A stretch of DNA of 6,721 bases from Thiobacillus sp. (GCA_018780025.1 JADMKH010000167.1:1-6721), one strand, 5' to 3'. Positions 1 to 6,246 are shown, counted from the first letter of the stretch. Made by a program: numbers and translations. Notes: a model not told the origin generated them from the sequence alone.

Positions 1-5
1 TGCGC

Positions 6-33
6 ATTCTACGTGGTTTACATAAAACGTCAA
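6..33 (-). promoter_or_regulatory. Stable-RNA type sigma70 promoter, downstream copy (P2)
   Basis: Read on the minus strand, a -35 TTGACG (plus positions 28-33) is followed after 16 bp by a -10 TAGAAT (6-11) and the GC-rich discriminator GCGCA (1-5). A 16-bp spacer with a GC discriminator is typical of growth-rate-regulated rRNA and tRNA promoters. Transcription would start at or just past the left edge and run leftward, so the transcribed gene is not in the window. The same architecture recurs at 124-151, which makes chance unlikely. Confidence 0.8.
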
Positions 34-123
34 CACTTATTTCAAAACTGCTTTGCCGGTCATGCGCTTAATCTGTACTGCTTTTTCGAAGTGCGTCTTG
101 CGTTGCGCTTCGAAGAGGTGCGC

Positions 124-151
124 ATTCTACAGAGCAAACACACGCCGTCAA
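124..151 (-). promoter_or_regulatory. Stable-RNA type sigma70 promoter, upstream copy (P1)
   Basis: The minus strand shows TTGACG (146-151), a 16-bp spacer, TAGAAT (124-129) and then GCGCACC. The hexamers, spacer length and discriminator match the second promoter at 6-33, about 118 bp further along. The AT-rich stretch just upstream (about 155-180) could serve as an UP element and runs into the last codons of tyrS. A predicted start near 117 gives a leader of at least 115 nt that passes through the second promoter. An rRNA operon to the left is the simplest explanation; Pseudomonas aeruginosa has, as I recall, an rRNA operon next to tyrZ. Confidence 0.8.
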
Positions 152-170
152 CCCTTTCCGCAAAACATTC

Positions 171-1361
171 TTAAATAATTGTGACACGCGCAAATCTGCG
201 CTTCCCGACCTGGGCCACAACGGTTGCGCCAGGCAACACGATCATCCCTTTGTCGACAACCCTTTCGCCATCAAGCCGCACCCCCCCACCGGCAATCTGA
301 CGCATCGCGTCAGAGGTGCTTGCAACCAGGCCTGCCTGCTTCAACAACAGGGGAACGGTGATACCGGCTTCAGTACCTGTCACACTTATTTCGGGCATAT
401 CTTCAGGCAGCACCCCTTTCTGAAAGCGTGCCTCGAATTCGGCCAGCGCCTGCGTTGCCGCCGCTGCGTCATGAAAACGCGCGACAATTTCCTGCGCAAA
501 GCCCACTTTGATATTGCGCGGATTGGCGCCTTCGGCCACCTGCCGTTTCCAGCTCTCGATCGTCTGCAGCGGCTCGAATGACAGCAACTGTATATAGCGC
601 CACATCAAATCGTCGGAGATCGACATCAGCTTGCCAAAGATTTCCTGCGGCGGCTCATTGATGCCGATGTAATTGCCCAGCGACTTCGACATCTTGTTGA
701 CGCCATCCATGCCTTCCAGCAGCGGCATGGTCAGGATGCACTGCGGGGCCTGGCCGTGATGCTTCTGCATTTCGCGGCCCATCAACAGGTTGAATTTCTG
801 GTCGCTGCCGCCCAGCTCAACATCTGCCTTGAGCGCCACCGAATCGTATCCCTGGATGAGCGGGTAGAGGAACTCATGGATCGCGATCGGTTGCTGGCTG
901 GTATAGCGCTTATGGAAGTCGTCGCGCTCCAGCATGCGCGCAACCGTATGCGTCGCCGCCAGCCGAATCATGCCCACCGATCCCATCCCGTTCATCCATT
1001 CGGAATTGAAGCGCACCTCGGTCAAGTCAGGGTCGAGAATCTTGAACACCTGCTCCTGATAGGTTTTGGCATTTTCGATCACGGCTTCCGGTGTAAGTGG
1101 AGGGCGGGTGGTATTTTTGCCGGTTGGGTCGCCGATCATGCCGGTGAAGTCCCCGATCAGGAAAACCACCTGATGGCCCAACAGCTGAAACTGCCGCAGT
1201 TTGTTCAATAGCACCGTGTGACCCAAGTGCAGATCAGGGGCAGTAGGATCAAATCCGGCCTTGATACGCAGCGGTCGGCCCGTTTTGAACTTTTCGATCA
1301 ACTCGGCCTCAACCAGCAGTTCGTCCGCCCCACGTTTGATTTCCTGTAACGCGTCCTGCAT
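171..1361 (-). CDS. tyrS: Tyrosyl-tRNA synthetase (TyrS2/TyrZ type)
   Basis: This 396-residue protein is a class I aminoacyl-tRNA synthetase that charges tRNA-Tyr with tyrosine in the cytoplasm. The Rossmann catalytic domain has the HIGH-type motif HLGH at residues 45-48, in the context FDPTAPDLHLGH, and the class I signature KMSKS at 223-227. The GGSDQKFN segment near 184-191 fits the tyrosine-binding part of the family. The C-terminal 65 or so residues form an S4 RNA-binding domain, including the GGGVRLDGERV segment. The roughly 400-residue length, HLGH motif and C-terminal S4 domain fit the TyrZ-like branch found in many proteobacteria. An AGAGAGG ribosome binding site sits 6 nt upstream of the ATG (plus 1368-1374). 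The gene is divergent from the M23 peptidase. No convincing promoter was found in the 160-bp intergenic gap, and no terminator separates its TAA from the stable-RNA promoters downstream. Confidence 0.97.
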   Translation of the reverse strand: MQDALQEIKRGADELLVEAELIEKFKTGRPLRIKAGFDPTAPDLHLGHTVLLNKLRQFQLLGHQVVFLIGDFTGMIGDPTGKNTTRPPLTPEAVIENAKTYQEQVFKILDPDLTEVRFNSEWMNGMGSVGMIRLAATHTVARMLERDDFHKRYTSQQPIAIHEFLYPLIQGYDSVALKADVELGGSDQKFNLLMGREMQKHHGQAPQCILTMPLLEGMDGVNKMSKSLGNYIGINEPPQEIFGKLMSISDDLMWRYIQLLSFEPLQTIESWKRQVAEGANPRNIKVGFAQEIVARFHDAAAATQALAEFEARFQKGVLPEDMPEISVTGTEAGITVPLLLKQAGLVASTSDAMRQIAGGGVRLDGERVVDKGMIVLPGATVVAQVGKRRFARVTII

Positions 1362-1482
1362 CTAATACCTCTCTATGACGGGTCAAGTTTGCCCGGTTCT
1401 GGCCGTTAAGCGTGAATGCCCAATACTTCCAGCAGCACACAAGGTACTGTTTGGATTGACTAAATATGCGCGGGAGCGTTTG

Positions 1483-1491
1483 TGTTACACT
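1483..1491 (+). promoter_or_regulatory. Possible extended -10 promoter for the mepM-anmK pair
   Basis: TGTTACACT reads as an extended -10 (TG, one base, TACACT at 1486-1491), 30 bp before the chosen ATG of the M23 peptidase. No good -35 lies at 16-18 bp; the nearest TTGACT (1456-1461) is 24 bp away. The call rests on the extended -10 alone. Confidence 0.45.
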
Positions 1492-1521
1492 CCTGGCTCG
1501 ATTACGGAAGGGAAACGGTCC

Positions 1522-2841
1522 ATGCCGCTCACCAAACTGAGAATCTTAACCGATCGCATGACCGGAGCGGAACGCCGCTTCCGCCTGCGCACTCTGGTTG
1601 CACTCTCCAGCCTGCCTCTTTTTGGCGTGGTTGCTGCTTTCGGCCTGGCGCCGGACACCAACACGCTCGATATCACCCCGCAAACCATTACCGAATCCCT
1701 CGTACTGCCTGCATTGGCTACGGCCGTCAACAGCACCGGCACGTACGAGCGCGAAAGCCTGGTTCAGTCTGGCGACACCCTCGCCACGGTTTTGTCGCGA
1801 TTGAAAATTGATGATCTGGAAATCCAGCGTTTGCTGACCACGGAAGCGGTACGCCAAATGGCAGCCAGCGTCCGCGCCGGCAAGCGCATTCAGGCCACCA
1901 CCACGCACGATGGCCAGTTGCAGAGCATCCGGTTCGAGCGCGGCGACGCGCCCGTCCTGACGGTTCGCCGCCAGGACGGCAACTATGTCGCAGAAGACAG
2001 CGGCGAAGTGCTGGAGACCCGTATTGTGATGCGCTCCGGCCGTATCCTGTCGTCGCTGTATGGCGCAACCGACAGCGCCGGCATTCCCGACAAGATCGCC
2101 AACCAGATGGCAGAAACCTTCTCCACCAGCCTGGACTTCCGCGAAGACCTGCGCCGGGACGACACCTTCTCCGTCATCTATACAGTCAACTACCGCAACG
2201 GCGAACCCATTGCAGCCGGTCAGCTGCTGGCGGCCGAGTTCATCAACGCGGGCAAGGCCCACCGCGCCGTGTTGTTCCGCGACGCATCCGGGAACGCGAG
2301 TTATTACACGCCCGAAGGCGAATCGCTGAAAAAAGGCTTTCTGCGCTCGCCGCTCGAATTCTCCCGCGTCACCTCCAGTTTCAGCAATTCGCGCAAGCAC
2401 CCGGTTTACGGCTTCCACCGCGCCCACACTGGCGTTGACTTTGGCGCCCCCACCGGTACCCGGGTCAAGGCTACCGGCGAGGCAAAAGTCGTGTTCGCTG
2501 GCCGTAAAGGCGGCTATGGCAACCTCGTCATCCTGCGGCATAACAACGGGTTCGAGACCTATTACGCTCACCTGAGCGCGTTTGCATCAGGCATGCGAAC
2601 CGGCCGCTCGGTCAACCAAGGGGATGTCATCGCCTACGTCGGCTCGACGGGCGCATCGACCGGCCCGCACCTGCATTACGAAATCCGGATCGCCGGTCAA
2701 CCGCAAAACCCCATGGCCATCAAGCTGCCGGGAGCGCCGCCGCTGACCGTGGCGCAACGTTCACGCTTCCTGCAACAGACGGGCGACTGGTCCGAGAAAC
2801 TGGCCCTGTTGCGCGGCACCAACCTCGCCGCCCTCGATTGA
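1522..2841 (+). CDS. mepM: M23 peptidoglycan DD-endopeptidase, MepM/OapA-like, membrane-anchored
   Basis: A 439-residue zinc metallopeptidase expected to cut peptide cross-links in periplasmic peptidoglycan. After a basic N-terminus (RRFRLR, residues 18-23) one hydrophobic segment (about 24-43) should act as an uncleaved signal anchor. A LysM-like/OapA-type domain begins at VQSGDTL (81-87). The C-terminal M23 (LytM) domain (about 295-400) has the zinc ligands H302 and D306 (HTGVD) and H385 (HLH), with H350 (YYAHL) and H383 also conserved. ATG 1522 was chosen because GGAAGGG (1506-1512) precedes it by 9 nt and the anchor then lies at the N-terminus. An in-frame ATG at 1375 would add 49 unlikely residues and overlap the tyrS ribosome binding site. 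The stop overlaps the anmK start, so the two are probably cotranscribed. Family and active site are clear; equivalence to MepM is inferred from architecture and neighbourhood. Confidence 0.93.
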   Translation: MPLTKLRILTDRMTGAERRFRLRTLVALSSLPLFGVVAAFGLAPDTNTLDITPQTITESLVLPALATAVNSTGTYERESLVQSGDTLATVLSRLKIDDLEIQRLLTTEAVRQMAASVRAGKRIQATTTHDGQLQSIRFERGDAPVLTVRRQDGNYVAEDSGEVLETRIVMRSGRILSSLYGATDSAGIPDKIANQMAETFSTSLDFREDLRRDDTFSVIYTVNYRNGEPIAAGQLLAAEFINAGKAHRAVLFRDASGNASYYTPEGESLKKGFLRSPLEFSRVTSSFSNSRKHPVYGFHRAHTGVDFGAPTGTRVKATGEAKVVFAGRKGGYGNLVILRHNNGFETYYAHLSAFASGMRTGRSVNQGDVIAYVGSTGASTGPHLHYEIRIAGQPQNPMAIKLPGAPPLTVAQRSRFLQQTGDWSEKLALLRGTNLAALD

Positions 2842-3995
2842 GTGCAGGTCACCCGCATGAGGCGCCGTTCTCCCATCAAGCAGAGCGTTACGTTGGCCTC
2901 ATGTCCGGCACCAGTCTGGATGGTGTCGATGCCGTTCTCGCTGACATAAGCGCTGCTGGCGCGGTCCAGCTTCTCCGCACCCACTACCTGCCCTACCCGG
3001 ACAACTTGCGCGAGTTGCTGCTCGCGTTGCATACCCCACAAGCCAACGAAATCCACCTGGCGGCCTGTGCCGCCAACGACTTGGCACGCCTGTACGCCGA
3101 AGCAGTTATTGCACTGCTCGACGGCGTCGCACCTGCTTCCGTGCGCGCGCCGAGTTCCATACGTGCTATTGGCTGCCACGGCCAAACCCTGCGCCACCGT
3201 CCTGCAGACGGCTATACGCTGCAGATCGGCAATGCCGCCCTGCTGGCCGAACTGACGGGCATCACCGTCGTCTCCGATTTTCGCAGCCGTGACATCGCGG
3301 CAGGCGGCCAGGGCGCGCCGCTGGTGCCCGCCTTCCACGCTCAGGCGCTGCGGCACCCGGACATCCATCGCGTCATCGCCAACATCGGCGGTATCGCCAA
3401 CATCACCGACCTGCCGGTAAACGGCAGCGTACGCGGCTGGGACACCGGCCCCGGCAACATGCTGCTGGATGCCTGGATCAAACGCCACAGCGGGTCGCAT
3501 TACGACCGTAACGGCGACTGGGCGGCGAGCGGGAACCCTCACCCCGGCCTGCTTGAAGCGATGACAAGCCACCCCTACCTGCAACTGGCGCCACCCAAAA
3601 GTGCCGGCCGCGAACAATTCAACCTTGATTGGCTGGAAGCGACACTTGTCAGCCTGAATCTGGCTATTGCACCGACCGATGTTCAGGCCACACTACTCGA
3701 GTTCACAGCCCTCAGCCTGTGCGACGCAGTGCAGCGCGAGTGCAAAGGTACGCAGGAACTCTATGTGTGCGGGGGTGGCGCGCGCAACGGCGCGTTAATG
3801 CAGCGCATCAGCGTGCATCTACCGAAGATTCTGGTGGAAACGACCACCCAACTCGGTATCGATCCTGACTGGGTCGAAGCGCTGGCCTTTGCCTGGCTGG
3901 CACGGCAAACCATGCATCACGCGCCGGGCAACCTTCCATCGGTCACCGGCGCGCAGGGAGAACGCATACTGGGTGCGATTCACCCCGCTTATTGA
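2838..3995 (+). CDS. anmK: Anhydro-N-acetylmuramic acid kinase
   Basis: The 385-residue product is a cytoplasmic sugar kinase of the ASKHA fold. It hydrolyses and phosphorylates 1,6-anhydro-MurNAc, released by lytic transglycosylases, to MurNAc-6-phosphate with ATP, feeding wall recycling. Visible family motifs are GLMSGTSLDGVDAVL (20-34, phosphate 1 region), FRSRDIAAGGQGAPLVP (148-164), NIGGIANIT (182-190), GWDTGPGN (200-207, whose Asp202 matches by motif the family's catalytic aspartate) and CGGGARNG (311-318, phosphate 2/adenosine region). No in-frame ATG or GTG lies upstream of the first motif except M22, which is inside it, so the TTG at 2838 is the only workable start. It overlaps the TGA of the M23 gene by 4 bases (2838-2841) and lacks a clear ribosome binding site, which suggests translational coupling. 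The protein is slightly longer than the roughly 370 residues of E. coli AnmK, with the excess at the N-terminus. Confidence 0.96.
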   Translation: MSAGHPHEAPFSHQAERYVGLMSGTSLDGVDAVLADISAAGAVQLLRTHYLPYPDNLRELLLALHTPQANEIHLAACAANDLARLYAEAVIALLDGVAPASVRAPSSIRAIGCHGQTLRHRPADGYTLQIGNAALLAELTGITVVSDFRSRDIAAGGQGAPLVPAFHAQALRHPDIHRVIANIGGIANITDLPVNGSVRGWDTGPGNMLLDAWIKRHSGSHYDRNGDWAASGNPHPGLLEAMTSHPYLQLAPPKSAGREQFNLDWLEATLVSLNLAIAPTDVQATLLEFTALSLCDAVQRECKGTQELYVCGGGARNGALMQRISVHLPKILVETTTQLGIDPDWVEALAFAWLARQTMHHAPGNLPSVTGAQGERILGAIHPAY

Positions 3996-4085
3996 TCCGG
4001 CATCATTTATCCGAGAGAGGGAGTAGGTCGGCAATACTTTGCCGACCTACACATGCAATCCCGTTTAATACGTGCCGGATCAATA
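3990..4085. repeat. 13-bp inverted repeat enclosing a REP-like palindrome (96 bp)
   Basis: TATTGATCCGGCA (3990-4002) and its exact complement TGCCGGATCAATA (4073-4085) form a perfect 13-bp inverted repeat. The left arm contains the last codon and TGA stop of anmK. Between the arms lies the 28-bp palindrome 4023-4050, almost centred (20 and 22 nt to each arm). It could be a MITE-like unit with terminal inverted repeats, or a two-tier hairpin in the anmK 3' end. No flanking target duplication is obvious. Confidence 0.75.
4023..4050. repeat. REP-like palindrome, solo copy
   Basis: GTAGGTCGGCAA (4023-4034), loop TACT, then TTGCCGACCTAC (4039-4050) make a perfect 12-bp stem. The outer GTAG followed by an 8-bp hairpin is the arrangement described for REP elements recognised by RAYT (TnpA-REP) proteins. 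The same GTAGGTCGGCAA recurs at 5835-5846, so it is a dispersed repeat rather than a one-off hairpin. There is no T tract, so it is unlikely to be the terminator. Confidence 0.75.
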
Positions 4086-4130
4086 GGTCACCAAAGGCCG
4101 CCGTAAAAAACGCTCGATGCTGCGATACAC

Positions 4131-4166
4131 ACATAAAAAAAGCGGCCGAAGCCGCTTTTTTTATGT
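4131..4166. terminator. Bidirectional intrinsic terminator between anmK and erpA
   Basis: A perfect 16-bp inverted repeat (ACATAAAAAAAGCGGC, loop CGAA, then its complement) has a GC-rich core of five pairs flanked by A7 on one side and T7 on the other. It gives a stem plus U tract in both directions, as expected between convergent genes: anmK ends at 3995 (plus) and erpA at 4178 (minus). Confidence 0.93.
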
Positions 4167-4177
4167 CCCGCTAACGC

Positions 4178-4528
4178 TTATGCCGAGAACGAAGAGCCGC
4201 AACCACACGTCGTGGTCGCATTCGGGTTCTTGATCACAAATTGCGCGCCCTCCAGGCCTTCGGAATAATCAATCTCCGCGCCAACCAGATACTGGAAGCT
4301 CATCGAATCAACCAGCAGGCTCACGCCGTTCTTCACCATCACGGTGTCGTCGGCATTTTGCGTTTCATCAAAGGTAAAGCCGTACTGAAAACCTGAACAG
4401 CCGCCGCCCGATACAAAAACGCGCAGCTTCAGATCGGGGTTGCCTTCCTCGTCGATCAGACTTTTAACTTTGTTGGCCGCGCTATCGGTAAAGACCAGCG
4501 GGGACTCCATTTCGGTTGCTGCATTCAT
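4178..4528 (-). CDS. erpA: Iron-sulfur cluster insertion protein ErpA
   Basis: This 116-residue A-type carrier (HesB/IscA family) receives Fe-S clusters from the assembly machinery and passes them to apoproteins, in E. coli including the isoprenoid enzymes IspG and IspH. The three cluster-binding cysteines are present: Cys44 in SGGGCSGFQYGF and Cys108 and Cys110 in the C-terminal TCGCGSSFS. Length and sequence follow E. coli ErpA (114 residues) closely along the whole protein, including the VKSLI, NPDLKLRV and YSEGLEGAQF segments, which favours ErpA over IscA or SufA. AAGGAG (plus 4536-4541) stands 7 nt before the ATG. The gene has its own promoter and ends 12 bp from the bidirectional terminator, so it is probably monocistronic. 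Confidence 0.96.
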   Translation of the reverse strand: MNAATEMESPLVFTDSAANKVKSLIDEEGNPDLKLRVFVSGGGCSGFQYGFTFDETQNADDTVMVKNGVSLLVDSMSFQYLVGAEIDYSEGLEGAQFVIKNPNATTTCGCGSSFSA

Positions 4529-4557
4529 AATGGTACTCCTTGAAAATATGTGGGGTA

Positions 4558-4585
4558 ATTATCCGCATCACCCGCCCGGCGTCAA
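4558..4585 (-). promoter_or_regulatory. erpA promoter
   Basis: On the minus strand TTGACG (plus 4580-4585), a 16-bp spacer and GATAAT (4558-4563, five of six consensus bases) form a good sigma70 promoter. The predicted start near 4551 gives a leader of about 20 nt that just includes the erpA ribosome binding site. No IscR-type operator was confidently recognised. Confidence 0.75.
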
Positions 4586-4708
4586 GCAAAGACCCTGTTT
4601 GGTCCACGGAGTTCCGCCCGCTCAGGGCATACGATTCCATCCCGCCTTGCGGGACTTCAGCACGTAGTGGATCGGAGCACCCCTCAAGGGGGTATTGAAA
4701 AGAATCCT

Positions 4709-5737
4709 TTAGGGCAGCATGCCCACGTCGGCCAGTGCGGTGTCTTCGGGCAGGTCAAACAGGATATTCATGTTCTGCACTGCCTGGCCCGCCGCGCCCT
4801 TGACCAGGTTATCGATCACCGACAACACCACTACGGTGTCCCCGCCCTGCGGGCGATGCACGGCAATGCGGCACATGTTGGCGCCGCGAACCGAGCGGGT
4901 TTCGGGATGCGCGCCCGCGGGCATCACGTCAACAAAGGCTTCGCTCGCATAGCGCTGCTCGAACAGGCTTTGCAGGTCGATATCGGTGCTGATCCTGGCA
5001 TAAAGCGTAGCGTGGATGCCGCGTATCAGCGGCGTCAGATGCGGCACAAAAGTGAAGCCCACCGGCTTGCCGGCAAAAATTTCCAGCCCCTGCTTGATCT
5101 CCGGCCAATGGCGATGCCCGCCAACGCCATAGGCCTTGAAGTTGTCCGCCGCCTCGGCAAACAGAATGTGGGTTTCGGGCTTGCGACCGCCGCCCGACAC
5201 ACCCGATTTTGCATCCGCCACCAAAAAGCCGGTCTCCACCGCGCCCGATTCCAGCAACGGCAGGAAGCCCAATTGCACAGCGGTGGGATAACAGCCGGGG
5301 TTGGCGATCAGCCGTGCGCCGCGGATGCTGGCCCGGTTGATTTCGGGCAGGCCATACACCGCCTCGGCCACCAGGTCGGGGCAGGCGTGTTCCATTTTGT
5401 ACCACTGCTCCCACACCGCCACGTCCTTGATGCGAAAGTCAGCCGCAAGGTCGATCACCTTGACGCCGGCGTCCAACAGGGCACGGGTCTGCTGCATCGC
5501 CACGCCATTTGGAGTGGCAAAAAACACCACATCGCAGTGTTCCAGCCCGGCTTCTTCCGGGGTGGAAAACGCCAATTCGACGTGTCCGCGCAGGTTGGGA
5601 AACATCTCGGCCACCGGCATGCCGGCTTCCTTGCGCGAGGTGATGGCTTTCAGCTCCACCAGCGGGTGGCGCGCCAATAGACGCAGCAATTCGACCCCGG
5701 TGTATCCGGTTCCACCCACAATTCCGACTTTGATCAT
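4709..5737 (-). CDS. argC: N-acetyl-gamma-glutamyl-phosphate reductase
   Basis: The 342-residue enzyme reduces N-acetyl-glutamyl-5-phosphate to the semialdehyde with NADPH, the third step of arginine biosynthesis, in the cytoplasm. The N-terminal Rossmann motif GIVGGTGYTG is at residues 5-14. The catalytic cysteine is Cys149 in ANPGCYPT, and the GGHRHWPEI segment (206-214) holds the family's conserved histidine. The GVSGGGRKP loop (179-187) is also typical of ArgC. ATG 5737 was chosen because the protein then begins MIKVGIVGG, as in the family, with AGGAAG (plus 5745-5750) 7 nt upstream. An in-frame start 16 codons earlier would place translation upstream of the predicted promoter -10. A separate promoter precedes it. 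The 180-bp gap to erpA contains the erpA promoter, so the genes are probably independent units on the same strand. Confidence 0.96.
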   Translation of the reverse strand: MIKVGIVGGTGYTGVELLRLLARHPLVELKAITSRKEAGMPVAEMFPNLRGHVELAFSTPEEAGLEHCDVVFFATPNGVAMQQTRALLDAGVKVIDLAADFRIKDVAVWEQWYKMEHACPDLVAEAVYGLPEINRASIRGARLIANPGCYPTAVQLGFLPLLESGAVETGFLVADAKSGVSGGGRKPETHILFAEAADNFKAYGVGGHRHWPEIKQGLEIFAGKPVGFTFVPHLTPLIRGIHATLYARISTDIDLQSLFEQRYASEAFVDVMPAGAHPETRSVRGANMCRIAVHRPQGGDTVVVLSVIDNLVKGAAGQAVQNMNILFDLPEDTALADVGMLP

Positions 5738-5766
5738 GCCGTGACTTCCTGCAGAGAATGAAGCTA

Positions 5767-5795
5767 ATTGTAAAACACAGCCCACGACAGGCCAA
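5767..5795 (-). promoter_or_regulatory. argC promoter
   Basis: The minus strand carries TTGGCC (plus 5790-5795; four of six -35 consensus bases), a 17-bp spacer and TACAAT (5767-5772; five of six -10 bases). The predicted start near 5760 gives a leader of about 22 nt containing the AGGAAG ribosome binding site. No ARG box was recognised with confidence. Confidence 0.65.
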
Positions 5796-5834
5796 AAAAA
5801 GCTCTTTCACCGTTAGCTGTTGGTAATACCAGCC

Positions 5835-5926
5835 GTAGGTCGGCAACATATGTCCCGCAGGGACGGTATCCAGCCGGACTTTGCCGACACTCAGTCCGTT
5901 GCGTCGGGAAGGTGTTCCCGACCTAC
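5835..5926. repeat. BIME-like element of two inverted REP hairpins (92 bp)
   Basis: The element begins GTAGGTCGG and ends CCGACCTAC. The left unit is GTAG, then GTCGGCAA (5839-5846) pairing with TTGCCGAC (5881-5888), with a smaller inner hairpin GTCCC-GCA-GGGAC (5852-5864). The right unit, read on the minus strand, is GTAG, then GTCGGGAA, loop CACC, TTCCCGAC (plus 5903-5922, perfect 8-bp stem). Two inverted hairpins, each preceded by GTAG, is the layout of a bacterial interspersed mosaic element. It shares its left arm with the solo palindrome at 4023-4050. It lies upstream of the argC promoter and next to the hsdM debris. Confidence 0.75.
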
Positions 5927-5947
5927 TGTCGGCCCGTGTTTCCAGGG

Positions 5948-6214
5948 TCATTGCAAGGAACAACACGTAACGATGAAAGAGCCTTCCTTATCGATCAGAT
6001 CCACGATCAGCCGCCGCAGCTTGGCCGGGTCCTGAAACTTGTTCTGCGACTTGGTGAAGATCAGCCCGAGCAGGCCTTTCTGCTTGCCCAGTTCCTCCAG
6101 CGTGTGGCGGTATTGGACGATTGCATATGTGTTCATAGAATGTTGTAAATCCACATAATTTTTCAGGAAGCCGACTCGTCTGGGTTTCCCGCATTGCCTA
6201 CGCATGATATGCAT
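5948..6214 (-). pseudogene. Fragment of a type I methyltransferase (HsdM) N-terminal region in a small chimeric ORF
   Basis: An 88-codon ORF whose middle (about residues 34-77, plus 5984-6115) strongly resembles the N-terminal helical region of HsdM, the methylation subunit of type I restriction systems: YRHTLEELGKQKGLLGLIF followed by FQDPAKLRRLIVDLIDKE. In intact HsdM this lies before the SAM-binding domain. Here it breaks off right after DKE and continues into 11 unrelated residues (GSFIVTCCSLQ) to a stop, 22 bp before the BIME. The first 33 residues are also not HsdM-like to my eye. AGGAG lies 5 nt before the ATG at 6214, and a second ATG is at 6136, so a short product could still be made. 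Most likely it is a remnant of a second, largely deleted hsdM copy. Methyltransferase activity is impossible, as the SAM-binding and catalytic motifs are absent. Confidence 0.7.
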
Positions 6215-6246
6215 GAATGCTCCTGCTTGTGACCCTGGGTTCTTCT

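Noticed and set aside
1456..1491. TTGACT plus TACACT as a standard promoter pair
   Set aside because: The spacer would be 24 bp, too long for sigma70; only the extended -10 was kept.
1375..1521. N-terminal extension of the M23 peptidase from an upstream ATG
   Set aside because: The 49 extra residues are not signal-like, this ATG has no ribosome binding site and abuts the tyrS leader, whereas ATG 1522 has GGAAGGG and places the membrane anchor at the N-terminus.
1546..2571. Long minus-strand open frame (341 codons) opposite the M23 peptidase
   Set aside because: The plus strand encodes a complete M23 protein with its zinc ligands; the antisense translation is low-complexity (Ala/Gly/Val/Arg-rich) and shows no domain.
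2697..3617. Minus-strand open frame (306 codons) opposite anmK
   Set aside because: It is antisense to all conserved AnmK motifs and has no domain of its own.
4023..4050. The palindrome as the anmK terminator
   Set aside because: It has no T tract, and a textbook bidirectional terminator follows at 4131-4166; its arm recurs elsewhere as a repeat.
4667..5680. Long plus-strand open frame (337 codons) opposite argC
   Set aside because: It is antisense to an unmistakable argC, has no recognisable family features and reflects codon bias of the GC-rich gene on the other strand.
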